NCBI GenBank assembly: GCA_026399415.1
Contig: JAPLQZ010000042.1
Location: forward strand, 1-46,435
Direction of reading: 5' to 3'
Origin: Rhodocyclales bacterium
GTDB lineage: Bacteria; Pseudomonadota; Gammaproteobacteria; Burkholderiales; Rhodocyclaceae
DNA: 46,435 nt
Position numbers and translations under genes: made by a program
Notes under the pieces: model-generated
Database searches by the model: none
Told to the model about the DNA's origin: nothing
What the model saw: only the letters and a program-made list of their open reading frames with translations
Shown: one piece after another, positions 1 to 8,878 of the stretch
How positions within the stretch are numbered: the stretch's first letter is position 1
Layout: the number at the start of each line of letters is the position of its first letter

Positions 1-707
1 ACGTCCGTGTAGCGCATGCCGAGCAATTCCGCCTCGCTGTAACCGAGCATGCGGCACAAGGCCGGGTTGACGCGCCGATAGCGCATGTCCGGTCCGGCAA
101 TGCCGATACCGATCGGCGAGCTCTCGAAGATGGCGCGAAAGATCTGTTCACTTTGTTTCAACAGCACCCTGTCGGTGATGTCGGTCAGCGTCAGAAGCAC
201 AGAACCGACTGCACCGTCAACTGGCGGGTGCCGACAATCGATCAGCGCCTGAAATTCGCTGCCGTCGCCGCGCTGGAGCATCAGTTCATCAGAGCGCTGC
301 TCCTGCTGCCGCAATGTACTCAGAAATAGTCGATGCCAGCGGTCGCCGTCCCTTGCGGCGACAAATTTCGCGAAACGGCCGGAGATCAGCTTCGACCGAT
401 CCACCCCCAGCAACGCAGCTCCGGCAAGATTTATTTCCGTGATCAGGCCTTTGTCGGTGAGCGAGAGATAGCCAAGCGGCGCGAACTCATAGAGATCCAC
501 GTAACGGTCGCGAGATTCCTCCAAGGCTCTCTGCGACTCGCGCAAGGTCTCGTTCTGCATTTCCAGTTCGATCTGATGCACCTGGAGTTCATGCAGGAGT
601 TGTTCCGCCGTGCGCTTCGGGGCCTCTTTCGGCGCGCTTGCGAGCTGCGCCTCGGCTACCGCATGGAGTTGCGGATCATGCTGTTGCTTTTTTTCGGATG
701 GGTTCAT
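1..707 (-). CDS. PAS-domain sensor protein, C-terminus cut off by window edge
   Basis: About 235 codons are visible. The N-terminus is charged and helical (residues ~1-70, rich in Glu/Gln, coiled-coil-like). A PAS domain follows at ~70-190, starting near DRYVDLYEFAPLGYLSLTD and ending in the usual LTDITDR closing strand. A second PAS begins with FRAIFESSPIGIGIAG and runs off the window. The ATG at 707 is preceded by AAAGGGGG, a strong ribosome binding site. No membrane segment is seen, so this looks like a cytoplasmic sensor; the output domain (kinase, GGDEF or other) lies outside the window. PAS modules bind small ligands or cofactors, but no ligand can be named. Two inverted repeats lie just upstream. 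Confidence 0.8.
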   Translation of the reverse strand, partial: MNPSEKKQQHDPQLHAVAEAQLASAPKEAPKRTAEQLLHELQVHQIELEMQNETLRESQRALEESRDRYVDLYEFAPLGYLSLTDKGLITEINLAGAALLGVDRSKLISGRFAKFVAARDGDRWHRLFLSTLRQQEQRSDELMLQRGDGSEFQALIDCRHPPVDGAVGSVLLTLTDITDRVLLKQSEQIFRAIFESSPIGIGIAGPDMRYRRVNPALCRMLGYSEAELLGMRYTD

Positions 708-728
708 GGCCCCCTTTCTGGACCGGTG

Positions 729-746
729 CGCTGAGTACACTCAGCG
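729..746. repeat. Inverted repeat upstream of PAS sensor gene
   Basis: Eight-base arms CGCTGAGT and ACTCAGCG separated by 2 bases, 22 bases upstream of the PAS gene start and just beyond its ribosome binding site. No T-run follows on either strand, so it looks more like a protein-binding dyad than a terminator. Function is inferred from position only. Confidence 0.45.
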
Positions 747-810
747 GTATCAGTCGCCACTATCGCCACCAGCATAACCCGAAATAATGCTCTCCGATAT
801 CTGATTGACA

Positions 811-842
811 GCTCGCTAGATCGTACCAGTCGATCAGCGAGC
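811..842. repeat. Long imperfect hairpin in spacer
   Basis: GCTCGCT (811-817) pairs with AGCGAGC (836-842), and the inner GATCG (819-823) pairs with CGATC (831-835). This gives 12 pairs with a single bulged A at 818 and a 7-base loop. No T-run on either side. It lies in the 192-base stretch between the PAS gene start and the kinase-like remnant. It could be a regulatory dyad, a transcript-end structure or a dispersed repeat; no second copy was noticed. Confidence 0.45.
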
Positions 843-899
843 GAATTGGGCCTTCATTCGATTTCCCGGAGTTTGAAATCAGGCATCTGTCATCGGGTC

Positions 900-1049
900 A
901 AAACGCTACTGCGTCACGTAGTCGAGCCGCAGCACGCGCGTATCCATGATCAGCTCTACCGCAAGGTCTATTGCCGCATGTACCGGCGCCTGCAGCCGCC
1001 CTATCGGGACATCCGCGACATCACCGGCTATCCCGGCTCGGAAACGTAA
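900..1049 (+). pseudogene. Remnant resembling C-terminus of an FGGY-family carbohydrate kinase
   Basis: About 49 codons ending in TAA read with a plausible protein texture: LYRKVYCRMYRRLQPPYRDI followed by RDITGYPG. This resembles, from memory, the last helix and tail of FGGY-type sugar kinases (xylulokinase-like), where a Tyr/Arg-rich LYxxVYxxMYxxLxPLY stretch precedes the end. No kinase sequence is seen upstream: the plus strand before it is spacer and then antisense to the PAS gene. The reading would therefore be the tail of a deleted gene. The stop overlaps the 3' end of the convergent cyclase gene by 22 bases. The family call is tentative; the alternative is a chance open frame. Confidence 0.4.
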
Positions 1050-2431
1050 ACGTCGCGCCCGGCAATGGGCGGAACCTCGGCTTTAAGCGGGCCCTTGACG
1101 AAGTACATGTCAATATGGCCCTTGCCTTTGGCTTCCACCTTGCCCCGGTACTCGCAATCGAACTCTTGCCGAATCAAGTCGTAGGTATAGGCCGAGATAT
1201 TCACCCGATCGATCTCGCCGGAGCTTTCCATGCGCGACGCCACATTGACGGTGTCTCCCCATAGATCGAACGCATACTTTCGCTTGCCGACGACACCGGC
1301 CACCACCGGGCCGGAATGAACGCCGACCCGAAGTGACCACTTGAAGGCCGCTGTCCGGTTTCTGTTCTCGAGATAGCCAACCATCTGCAGTCCGGCGCGT
1401 ACGCAGCGTTGTGCATGATCGGCACAAGGCTTCGGCAACCCGGCTGCGGCCATGTAGGCGTCGCCGATCGTCTTGATTTTCTCGACGCCACACGCATCCG
1501 TGATGCCATCGAATGCGGCAAATATCTCATTGAGTTCTGCCACCATCCGGTCCGCCGGCATGGTGGAGACGGCCTGGGTGAATTCGCTGAAGTCGGTGAA
1601 CAGAATGCTCACCGATTCATGCCGCACCGGACGGGCACGGCCTGTCGACGACAATTCTTCCGCGATTTCAACGGGAAGGATGTTGTGCAGCAACTCCTTG
1701 GTGCGTACCTGTGCGTGCTGAAGTTCAAGTGTGCGCTGGGAGACCTTCTCCTCCAGTTCACGTTCCGAGCGCTGCAGGCCTTCAATCAGCGCGGTCTGCG
1801 AATCGAGTACCTCGCGGGTCTTGCGCTCATTGTCGGCGGACAGACGCACTACGACCGGGTAAAGCGCAGCACCGCAAAGCAGGGAGGCCAATCCGGCCAT
1901 CAGTGCCATGATCAGGGAACTGGTAAATATCTGGTCCCGTTGCCACGCAGGTACCACGCGCACCCCTTCGAAATATCCGGAAATGGGCCCGCTCGTATCA
2001 GTCTTGGAAGCGCGCAACGGGACAAAGACCCGCAGCACCCAATACCCTCCCGGGAGATCCAGGCTCTCGTACGACGCCGCGACATAGCCCGGCGCCGCAT
2101 GTTTCGGCAGCGACGGCTCAACCGCATCGCCTTCTGGGGTCATCGCTTCGGCGAGTTTGCGCCCCTTGCCGTCGTAAATTTCTGCGATATCAAACAAACC
2201 GCCCGAGATTGTCCTGGCGGCATTCATGGCATGTTCGGCGGAATTCGGCGCGTCCAGATTGATGGCGCTGAAGTGCCGCAGCAGTCCGCTGGATTCTTCG
2301 ATGGCGAGTGAAACGATGCCTTCCTCGGCATGTTCCCGCGCCACAAACCATGAGACAGAACTGGCGATGCCAGCCAAAATGATGCTGATGGCAGCGATAC
2401 GAATGGCCGTGCGTTTCTGAAAGTGGTTCAT
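1028..2431 (-). CDS. Membrane-bound class III adenylate cyclase
   Basis: 467 aa. An N-terminal membrane helix (~10-30) is followed by a periplasmic sensor segment of ~140 residues, a second helix (~172-197), a Glu/Arg-rich coiled coil (~200-245) and a class III nucleotidyl cyclase domain (~255-445). Visible catalytic features are the first metal Asp in SILFTDFSEF, the adenine-contacting Lys in EKIKTIGDAYMAA with its second metal Asp, and DLWGDTVNVASRME carrying the base-selecting Asp plus the transition-state Asn and Arg. The Lys/Asp pair favours ATP over GTP, so the product should be cAMP. The sensor segment has no recognised fold. The gene starts 61 bases from the stop of the DUF294 gene upstream of it in transcription, so it may be co-transcribed, but no functional tie is evident. 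Confidence 0.88.
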   Translation of the reverse strand: MNHFQKRTAIRIAAISIILAGIASSVSWFVAREHAEEGIVSLAIEESSGLLRHFSAINLDAPNSAEHAMNAARTISGGLFDIAEIYDGKGRKLAEAMTPEGDAVEPSLPKHAAPGYVAASYESLDLPGGYWVLRVFVPLRASKTDTSGPISGYFEGVRVVPAWQRDQIFTSSLIMALMAGLASLLCGAALYPVVVRLSADNERKTREVLDSQTALIEGLQRSERELEEKVSQRTLELQHAQVRTKELLHNILPVEIAEELSSTGRARPVRHESVSILFTDFSEFTQAVSTMPADRMVAELNEIFAAFDGITDACGVEKIKTIGDAYMAAAGLPKPCADHAQRCVRAGLQMVGYLENRNRTAAFKWSLRVGVHSGPVVAGVVGKRKYAFDLWGDTVNVASRMESSGEIDRVNISAYTYDLIRQEFDCEYRGKVEAKGKGHIDMYFVKGPLKAEVPPIAGRDVYVSEPG

Positions 2432-2492
2432 CGCATCGTCTTCGCGTCAGCGCGGGAAACTACCATTGTAAGGTCATCCAGAAGCACCCAAA

Positions 2493-3956
2493 TCATGATA
2501 AGTAATCCAGCCGCAAGCGCTGCTGCAGCGTGCGCGCCTGGCGAAAGGCTTCCTTGAGGATTTGCCGGTCGAGCTTGTGCAGACGGTCCGGATTGAGCCG
2601 GTTGACGGCTTCGGGAAATTCGCCGGATACCTGATTCTGCAGGCGCAGGCGCTGTATCTGGTAGAAGGCGGCCGCCATCGCTGCGGCTTCCTCGACCGGC
2701 ATCCCCAGCGCGGAGCGCACGCCACGCAGGCGCTCGACGGTGTTGGTGTATTCGATGCCGTGAGCCAGCGCGAGTATCCGCACCGCGTCGACAAACAGGC
2801 GAATCCCCTGCCCTTTGAGATCGAGAGTGTGGGGATACCTGCGGTCGTCGTTGCAGCGGAAGTCGCGCCACCAGCTCAAAGGGGGTTCCTGCTCGAGCGC
2901 ATTGGCCGCCATCGCCCGCACGAAGGCCGTGTTTCCCTTGAAGCGTTGCAGCAGCCAGTGCTGCAGCTCAGTCACCAGTTCTTCGCGGCCATAGAGCGGA
3001 CGGAAATCAAAAAAGATGCTGGCGTTGAGCAAAGACTTGGGTTCCGGCACCGAGATCCAGCCGCCGAAGGTCAGCTTCCACTCGTCGAGGGAAAGGCACC
3101 AGGCCGGGTTGCCGGCCATGATCTGCCCGGTGCACAGCGGGAACCCGCAAACGTCGAGTGCCGTATTGACGGCACGGGCGAAGGGCAGAAATTTCTGCCG
3201 CAGATCCTCTGCCTCCGCCGCCGATGCCGCCGCGAAGACGATGCCATTGTCCTGATCGGTGACCAGGGTCTGCTCCAGCCTGCCTTCCGAACCGAAGACA
3301 ATCCAGCACCAGGGCACGTAGGGAAGTTCGAACTCGCCTTCCACCAGGTCGATAACCTGCAGGGCAACCAGATCGTTGAGGGCCGCAATCCATTCGCACA
3401 AGGCCTCCGCGCCGCTGCCCTCGGCCAGACGGCGGGCGGCGAAGCGGCGCACGGCGGCGGTTTGCTCTGCAAGGGCGGCGATACTCCCGGTCGCCAGAAT
3501 GGCGTCGGCCAGACTCGCCGAATCGGCCGCCTGCATGCCGTACAGATCGCCTTGGGAAACCACATTGAAAAGACGCCCGTCGGTCCCGGTCAATATCAGG
3601 TGTCGCATGCCGCGGCGGAACATCAGCACGGTCGCCTGATGCACAGTCGCCTCCGCCGACAGGCTGGCCAGTCCGCCGGTCATGATGCCGGCCACCGGCC
3701 CGGCGAGATCGCAATCATCGTTGATGATGGAACGAATCGCATCGCGCAAGGTAACGATGCCCAGTGGCACCGAACTTTCGGTATCGACGATGACGGCCGC
3801 CTCGGCGTCCTGTGCATCGATGGCGCGCAGGGCGTCGCGCACCGAGGTCGCCGGATCGACCACCACGGGCGGCTCCAGCGGAAGATTGCGCAGCGTGGTG
3901 TTGAGGTTCACCGACACTGCGTCGAAGCTTGCTGCCTCAGTAGCGGATGCGGGCAT
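2493..3956 (-). CDS. CBS-pair and DUF294 nucleotidyltransferase-like protein
   Basis: 487 aa from ATG 3956; the open frame extends further upstream, but that part is antisense-like sequence inside the neighbour. Two CBS repeats (~15-140) end near GDLYGMQ, then comes a DUF294 nucleotidyltransferase-like domain with the GSEGR-x-EQ-x4-DQDN signature around residues 230-250 and a DUF294 C-terminal substrate-binding helical domain. CBS pairs bind adenosine nucleotides; the catalytic role of DUF294 proteins is not established. The start overlaps the end of the exonuclease gene by 20 bases, so the two are translationally coupled. DUF294 proteins next to DnaQ-like exonucleases are a recurring proteobacterial arrangement, often near acetate/solute symporter genes, but no symporter is present here. 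Confidence 0.82.
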   Translation of the reverse strand: MPASATEAASFDAVSVNLNTTLRNLPLEPPVVVDPATSVRDALRAIDAQDAEAAVIVDTESSVPLGIVTLRDAIRSIINDDCDLAGPVAGIMTGGLASLSAEATVHQATVLMFRRGMRHLILTGTDGRLFNVVSQGDLYGMQAADSASLADAILATGSIAALAEQTAAVRRFAARRLAEGSGAEALCEWIAALNDLVALQVIDLVEGEFELPYVPWCWIVFGSEGRLEQTLVTDQDNGIVFAAASAAEAEDLRQKFLPFARAVNTALDVCGFPLCTGQIMAGNPAWCLSLDEWKLTFGGWISVPEPKSLLNASIFFDFRPLYGREELVTELQHWLLQRFKGNTAFVRAMAANALEQEPPLSWWRDFRCNDDRRYPHTLDLKGQGIRLFVDAVRILALAHGIEYTNTVERLRGVRSALGMPVEEAAAMAAAFYQIQRLRLQNQVSGEFPEAVNRLNPDRLHKLDRQILKEAFRQARTLQQRLRLDYLS

Positions 3957-6096
3957 GGTAGGTTTTCTCGCTGGCCTCGCGCGCCGCGCCCAACGTGCGG
4001 ATGCCCTTGTCGGCGAGCAGCGGCAGCATCTTGAGAAAAATTTCGGCCGTGACGATGGCGTCACCGATCGCCGTGTGACGCCCCAGCACCGACACCCCCA
4101 GCCGCTGGGCGATCTCTTCCAGTCGATGCGACTCCTGATTCGGAAACAACACGGCAGAGAGCAGAAAGGTATCGAGCACCGGACGATCAAAGCAAATGCC
4201 GGTGCCAGCTTCCTTTAATTCAAGAAAGCGCATGTCGAACGCCGCATTGTGTGCCACCAGTACGGTATCCGCGACATAGGAACGGAAAATCGGCAGGACG
4301 CTATCGATCGACGGCTGCCCGGCCAACATGTCGGCCGTGATGCCGTGGATCTTCGCCGATTTTACCGGCAGGGTCCGCTGCGGATCGACCAGTTGGTCAA
4401 ACGATTCGTGGCGCAGCAGGCGGCGATTGACGATACGAACCGCCCCGATCTGGATGATCTCATCGCCCTCCGATGGCTCGAGGCCTGTGGTTTCGGTATC
4501 GAACACCGTGTAGGTGATCTGTGCCAGAAGCCGGTCATCCAGCGCCAGATCCGTCTCCTCGCCTTTGAAAAGGTCGAAGTCATAGAACTCGGGCCGGCTG
4601 TCGGCCATCGCGCTGCCCGCAACGGCGGAAGCCGCCTCCTGCGCGCTGACTGCCGGCAGCAGGAAACGAAAGAAGGCGAGATAGGAAGCGTGGTTGCGCT
4701 GAAACCAGACCTCGCCGCCGTTGCGTTCGACTACATCGCGCACCGTCAGCGGCGAAGATTCCCCGGCCACCGTCATCGGATCGAGTTCCCAGGCCATCAC
4801 GGTCTCGGTACTCATGAACACACCCGACCAGATCAGGTCGATATGCGCCATCTCGCCCTCCTGGCTCAGACGCAGCTTCAGGTCCCTGATCTGGTACTCG
4901 TCGTGCAGGCGCGCGGCAAGATAGGTCATCGCCTGCAACAGGGAGAAGCCGTCAACCTTGATCCAGACGCCCGCATCGATATCGTCGAGGCTCACCTGCA
5001 CCGGGCAGCGGTCGGCGATCCGGCGGCGGGCGGCCATCAACAGGTCGGAGCCGAGCATCTCCTCCAGCGGCCAGCGCGACTTGAGCACAGCGGCATATCT
5101 GCGCGCCGCCGATTCGACGCGTCCGGCAAGGCCCTCGGCTTCGTCACGCACCACAGCCAGGAAGCGCCGGTGTTCCTCCGCGCTCATGTCAGCGTAATCG
5201 TGCAGCGTCTCGGCGGCGGCCCGCAGATTGCCTACCGGTCCCCGGCTGCTCTCGGTGAGTTCCTGCAGCAACTGGTCGCGGGTGGACTCGCTGTCGAATG
5301 TCTCCGTCATGTCCTCGATCATCGTCATGTAGCCGGAGAGTCCGTGCGCCGCGCCCGCCTCCGCGCCGCTCGCGGTGACGCTCCCTGCCTCGGGTATCGG
5401 TGCAACGAGAACGCGCAGCAGGCGACCGGACTCACTCACTGCCACAAAATGACGATGAGTACGCCGTCGGGTATCGATGTTCTCAAGGGCATAGGCGATC
5501 AGGTGTCGATCAAAAATGCCGTAGATTGACCGGCCCAGACCCAGTGCCGCCATGCCCTGCCCCGACGAACCGGCGAATAGGGCGCGGGCGCGGCGGTTGT
5601 AGAGCAGAACCCGGCCATCCGGATTGCAGACAATGACACCCTGCGCGAGTTCCGACATGAGCACCGCGAAACGGTTGCGGTCGGCCTCTGCCGCCGCATT
5701 GGCGGCGCGGATTCGCGCGCCGATCTCCTCTTCCTGCGTCTGATGCCGCTCGGCAACACGATTGACGGCGGCAACCAGCGCCTGCAACTCGCGGCTTCCC
5801 TGCATGGTCAATCGGGTCGTCGGCTCTTTGAGCATGGTCCCGGCTTCCTCGGCAGCGCGCGCCGGCAGCACCACCAGAAACTCGTGCGCCGCCCGCAGCA
5901 TGAGAAATAGAAAAATGCAGGCGACAAAGACGATCATCAACACGGCGCCGAAGCGGCGCTCGAGAAGGGACGCAAGCAGCGCCTGCTCCTGCCCTTCAAG
6001 GCCCGAGCCGATGACCTCAACCGCCGCCAGCAGGACCGCCAGCAGGAAAACGCTGGCGACCGCGACGGCTGTTATCAGCTTGGCCCGGGATTGCAC
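3937..6096 (-). CDS. Membrane PAS / degenerate histidine-kinase / DEDDh 3'-5' exonuclease fusion
   Basis: 719 aa, GTG start at 6096. Two membrane helices (~8-30 and ~48-75) and a HAMP-like linker lead to a PAS domain (~140-240). A kinase-like region (~265-480) follows, in which the dimerisation helix reads LTESSRGPVGNLRAAAETL where an active kinase would carry HELRTPL, so the phospho-acceptor His is absent. The C-terminal domain (~525-700) is a DnaQ-type exonuclease: FDTETTG (first Asp/Glu pair), HNAAFDMRF, and HTAIGDA giving the catalytic His and final Asp. Such domains remove nucleotides from DNA or RNA 3' ends; the substrate here is unknown. It sits between a response regulator and the coupled DUF294 gene, which suggests signal-controlled nuclease activity at the membrane (inference). 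Confidence 0.85.
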   Translation of the reverse strand: MQSRAKLITAVAVASVFLLAVLLAAVEVIGSGLEGQEQALLASLLERRFGAVLMIVFVACIFLFLMLRAAHEFLVVLPARAAEEAGTMLKEPTTRLTMQGSRELQALVAAVNRVAERHQTQEEEIGARIRAANAAAEADRNRFAVLMSELAQGVIVCNPDGRVLLYNRRARALFAGSSGQGMAALGLGRSIYGIFDRHLIAYALENIDTRRRTHRHFVAVSESGRLLRVLVAPIPEAGSVTASGAEAGAAHGLSGYMTMIEDMTETFDSESTRDQLLQELTESSRGPVGNLRAAAETLHDYADMSAEEHRRFLAVVRDEAEGLAGRVESAARRYAAVLKSRWPLEEMLGSDLLMAARRRIADRCPVQVSLDDIDAGVWIKVDGFSLLQAMTYLAARLHDEYQIRDLKLRLSQEGEMAHIDLIWSGVFMSTETVMAWELDPMTVAGESSPLTVRDVVERNGGEVWFQRNHASYLAFFRFLLPAVSAQEAASAVAGSAMADSRPEFYDFDLFKGEETDLALDDRLLAQITYTVFDTETTGLEPSEGDEIIQIGAVRIVNRRLLRHESFDQLVDPQRTLPVKSAKIHGITADMLAGQPSIDSVLPIFRSYVADTVLVAHNAAFDMRFLELKEAGTGICFDRPVLDTFLLSAVLFPNQESHRLEEIAQRLGVSVLGRHTAIGDAIVTAEIFLKMLPLLADKGIRTLGAAREASEKTYHARIRY

Positions 6097-6131
6097 GATG
6101 TGATCAACTCAACCGGCGCAGCACCGGCCGC

Positions 6132-6503
6132 TCATGCCCGGTCGATCAGCGTCTTGACCTTGGCAATAAGTTCCCTGGTCGAAAACGGCTTGGTCATATA
6201 GACATCGGCACCCAGCGCCAGGCCTTTGGAGACCTCGGTATCGCGTCCCTTGGCGGTCAGCATCATGATCCGCAAGTCCTTGAACTCCGGGTCCTGACGC
6301 AGATCCTGGCACACTTCAAAGCCGTTTCGCTGCGGCATCATGACATCGAGAATCGCCAGATCCGGCCGCTCGGCGCGGACCCGGACAAGCGCCTCCGCGC
6401 CGTCATGCGCAACGACCACCTCGTAACCTTCGCGCTTGAGCAGGAACTCGAGCGAAATGACGATATTCGGCTCGTCATCGGCGATCAGAATCTTCTTGGC
6501 CAT
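6132..6503 (-). CDS. Single-domain response regulator (CheY-like)
   Basis: 123 aa from ATG 6503, preceded by GAGGGGA. It is a stand-alone receiver domain with the acidic pair Asp9-Asp10, phospho-acceptor Asp53 in LAILDVMMP, and the conserved Lys in MTKPFS. There is no DNA-binding output, so it should act by protein contact. It lies 35 bases upstream of the kinase-like exonuclease gene in the same direction. Because that kinase lacks its acceptor His, the phosphate donor for this receiver is not evident. The open frame continues upstream of 6503 but covers the terminator region and has no coding character. Confidence 0.88.
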   Translation of the reverse strand: MAKKILIADDEPNIVISLEFLLKREGYEVVVAHDGAEALVRVRAERPDLAILDVMMPQRNGFEVCQDLRQDPEFKDLRIMMLTAKGRDTEVSKGLALGADVYMTKPFSTRELIAKVKTLIDRA

Positions 6504-6610
6504 GCGTCCCCTCACCTTTTTTTCTTCTATTCGGGAGAATACACCGCTCCAGCCGCCGGGGGCAGGTTCACGTAATCCGGGCAGATCCCGGATGTCTTTC
6601 CTGGAGACAA

Positions 6611-6637
6611 TAAAAAGCCCACCGCGAAGGGTGGGCT
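6611..6637 (-). terminator. Rho-independent terminator after panD
   Basis: On the minus strand AGCCCACC, a 6-base loop and GGTGGGCT form an 8-bp GC-rich stem followed directly by TTTTTA. It lies 21 bases beyond the panD stop, as expected for the end of the pan operon. Confidence 0.9.
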
Positions 6638-6657
6638 GCTGGCGCCAGAAATGGTGA

Positions 6658-7041
6658 TCAGGCTGCCGCTTGCGCCGGGATCTGCCGGCTGTGGTGGGTG
6701 ATGCGGTTTCGGGCGTCGACATACACCAGGTCGGGCTCGAAATTCTGCAGTTCAAGCTCGTTCATCATGACGTAGGTGGCAATGATCAGCAGATCGCCGG
6801 CGGCCGCTTTGCGCGCGGCGGCGCCATTGACCGAAATCGTGCCACTACCACGCTCGGCGCGAATGGCATAGGTGGTAAATCGCTCGCCATTGTTCACGTT
6901 GTAGATGTCGATCTGCTGGTATTCCCTGATGTCCGCTGCTGCGAGCAGGTTTTCATCGATGGCGCAGGAACCCTCGTAGTGCAGTTCGGAGTGGGTCACC
7001 GTGACACGGTGCAGTTTTGACTTGAGCATCATGCGTTGCAT
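6658..7041 (-). CDS. panD: Aspartate 1-decarboxylase, pyruvoyl-type proenzyme
   Basis: 127 aa. Decarboxylates L-aspartate to beta-alanine for pantothenate and CoA synthesis, in the cytoplasm. The sequence begins [17 protein letters not shown] and reaches HYEGSCAID, so the self-cleavage site Gly24-Ser25 falls at the same number as in the E. coli enzyme. That settles the start at 7041 rather than the longer open frame. Ser25 becomes the pyruvoyl group. AAAGGG lies upstream of the ATG. It is the last gene of the pan group, 113 bases after panC, and is followed by a clear terminator. Confidence 0.97.
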   Translation of the reverse strand: MQRMMLKSKLHRVTVTHSELHYEGSCAIDENLLAAADIREYQQIDIYNVNNGERFTTYAIRAERGSGTISVNGAAARKAAAGDLLIIATYVMMNELELQNFEPDLVYVDARNRITHHSRQIPAQAAA

Positions 7042-7154
7042 TGACAGCCCTTTCTCATGCAAAGGCGGCAATAGACCGGGAACTCCCCTCAAGGGATCGC
7101 ATTCCCACCGTTTTTGCTTCTGGCACACCGCCGGCATGAGCGCATCGCAGTGAC

Positions 7155-7991
7155 CTAAACTTCCAGATTATCGATGAGGCGCGTGCTTCCCAAACGCGCC
7201 GCCGCCAACACCACCAACCCGGAATCGTGAGCAGATGGCAATTGTAGATCAACTTTTTTACGCAATGCAACATAATCCGGAATCCAGCCACTGGCCTGGA
7301 GTTCGAGCACCGCACTGTGCTCCAGCCCAGCCCAATCCCGGAAACCGGCGCGTACCGACTCTGCCACTTTGATCAGGATCCTATATAAATTAGGGGCTTG
7401 CGCCCTTTCAGCGGCCGACAAATAGCCGTTGCGCGAGGACAGTGCCAGCCCGTCAGCCGCCCGGACGGTCTCGCCGCCGATGATTTCGATGGGCAGGTTG
7501 AACTCCTGCGCCATGTTGCGAATAACCATCAGTTGCTGGTAATCCTTCTTGCCGAACAGCGCCGCGTCAGGCTGGGCGATCTGGAACAACTTCATCACCA
7601 CCGTCGCGACGCCGCGAAAATGCCCGGGGCGAAATTCGCCATCGAGAATACCTGCCTGCCCGGGCGGCGGTTCAATCTGGTAGGTCTGCGGCTGCGGATA
7701 CATTTCCGCCTCCAGCGGGGCAAAAAGATGGTCGACACCGGCCGCTTCCAGACGCTGGCAATCTGCGGCAAAGGTACGCGGGTAGGTTTCGAAGTCCTCG
7801 CCGGGGCGGAATTGCAGGCGATTGACGAAAATGGTCGCCATCACCTGATCGGCATGGGCCCGCGCCTGCGTCATCAGCGCAATATGGCCATCGTGCAAGT
7901 TGCCCATGGTGGGCACCAGCGCCATGCGCTTGTCCGGGCCGGCCTTGCCTCGCGCCGCGCGCAGTCCGGCAATCGTGTCGTGGATCTGCAT
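7155..7991 (-). CDS. panC: Pantothenate synthetase (pantoate--beta-alanine ligase)
   Basis: 278 aa, normal family length. Condenses pantoate and beta-alanine using ATP through a pantoyl-adenylate. Visible signatures are the nucleotide-binding [10 protein letters not shown] near the N-terminus, FVNRLQF, the FGKKDYQQL stretch in the middle, and LALSSRN, which carries the KMSKS-like loop function. Starts 15 bases after panB. The C-terminal 100 residues hold the usual dimerisation domain. Confidence 0.97.
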   Translation of the reverse strand: MQIHDTIAGLRAARGKAGPDKRMALVPTMGNLHDGHIALMTQARAHADQVMATIFVNRLQFRPGEDFETYPRTFAADCQRLEAAGVDHLFAPLEAEMYPQPQTYQIEPPPGQAGILDGEFRPGHFRGVATVVMKLFQIAQPDAALFGKKDYQQLMVIRNMAQEFNLPIEIIGGETVRAADGLALSSRNGYLSAAERAQAPNLYRILIKVAESVRAGFRDWAGLEHSAVLELQASGWIPDYVALRKKVDLQLPSAHDSGLVVLAAARLGSTRLIDNLEV

Positions 7992-8006
7992 GGCTCAGAG
8001 CTTGTT

Positions 8007-8822
8007 TCAGTAGGTGTGTTCGGGCGCCGGATAACTACCGTCCTTGACCGCCTTGACGTAGGCAATCACGGCCGCATCGATGCTCGCCGCGCCTTCCATG
8101 AAGTTGCGCACGAAGCGCCCCTTCTTGCCCGGATAGACGCCGAGCATGTCGTGCAGCACCAGCACCTGACCGTCGCAGTCCTTGCCGGCGCCGATACCGA
8201 TGCTGGCGCAGACTTTCAGCATGCGGGTGATTTCACCCGCGAGTTGCGCCGGCACCATTTCCAGTACCATCAAGGCCGCGCCGGCCTGTTCCAGCGCCAC
8301 GGCGTCGCGCTTCATGCGCGCCGCGCCTTCCTCGTCGCGTCCCTGCACACGATAGCCGCCCAGCGCATGCACCGATTGCGGCGTCAGACCAATATGGGCG
8401 CAGACCGGCACGCCGCGCTCCACCATGAAATGCACGGTGTCGGCCATCACCTCGCCGCCTTCGAGCTTGACCATCTCGGCGCCCGCCGCCAGCAGTTTGC
8501 CGGCATTGCGGATCGCCTGCTCCTTCGACTCGTGGTACGCGCCGAAGGGCAGGTCGGCCACCAGCATGGGTCGCGCCGGCAGGGCCGCGACGCAGGCCGT
8601 GTGATAGACCATGTGCTCCATGGTCACTGGCAGCGTCGAGGTCTTGCCCTGGATCACATTGCCCAGCGAATCGCCGACCAGCATGACGTCGACGCCGCAG
8701 CGGTCTTCCAGCGCGGCAAAACTGGCGTCATAGCAGGTAAGCATGGAGATCTTCTCGCCTTCGCGCTTCATGCGCGCAAGCTCCGGCAGCGTGATCGGCT
8801 TGTTGCTGGCTAGGTAGGTCAT
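8007..8822 (-). CDS. panB: 3-methyl-2-oxobutanoate hydroxymethyltransferase
   Basis: 271 aa. Adds a hydroxymethyl group from 5,10-methylene-tetrahydrofolate to alpha-ketoisovalerate to give ketopantoate. Recognised by LTCYDASFA, the metal-binding [21 protein letters not shown] and LVLHDMLG. It is the first gene of panBCD, 56 bases after folK in the same direction, so it may be served by its own promoter, by read-through from pcnB-folK, or both. Confidence 0.97.
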   Translation of the reverse strand: MTYLASNKPITLPELARMKREGEKISMLTCYDASFAALEDRCGVDVMLVGDSLGNVIQGKTSTLPVTMEHMVYHTACVAALPARPMLVADLPFGAYHESKEQAIRNAGKLLAAGAEMVKLEGGEVMADTVHFMVERGVPVCAHIGLTPQSVHALGGYRVQGRDEEGAARMKRDAVALEQAGAALMVLEMVPAQLAGEITRMLKVCASIGIGAGKDCDGQVLVLHDMLGVYPGKKGRFVRNFMEGAASIDAAVIAYVKAVKDGSYPAPEHTY

Positions 8823-8878
8823 GGAGTTCTAAAAATGAAGTAAACGGCGCCTAGGATACACAAACTCTTCGCCATAAC

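Noticed and set aside
7380-7400. AT-rich patch (TATATAAATTA) as a promoter
   Set aside because: It lies inside the panC coding sequence with no sign of a downstream gene that would use it.
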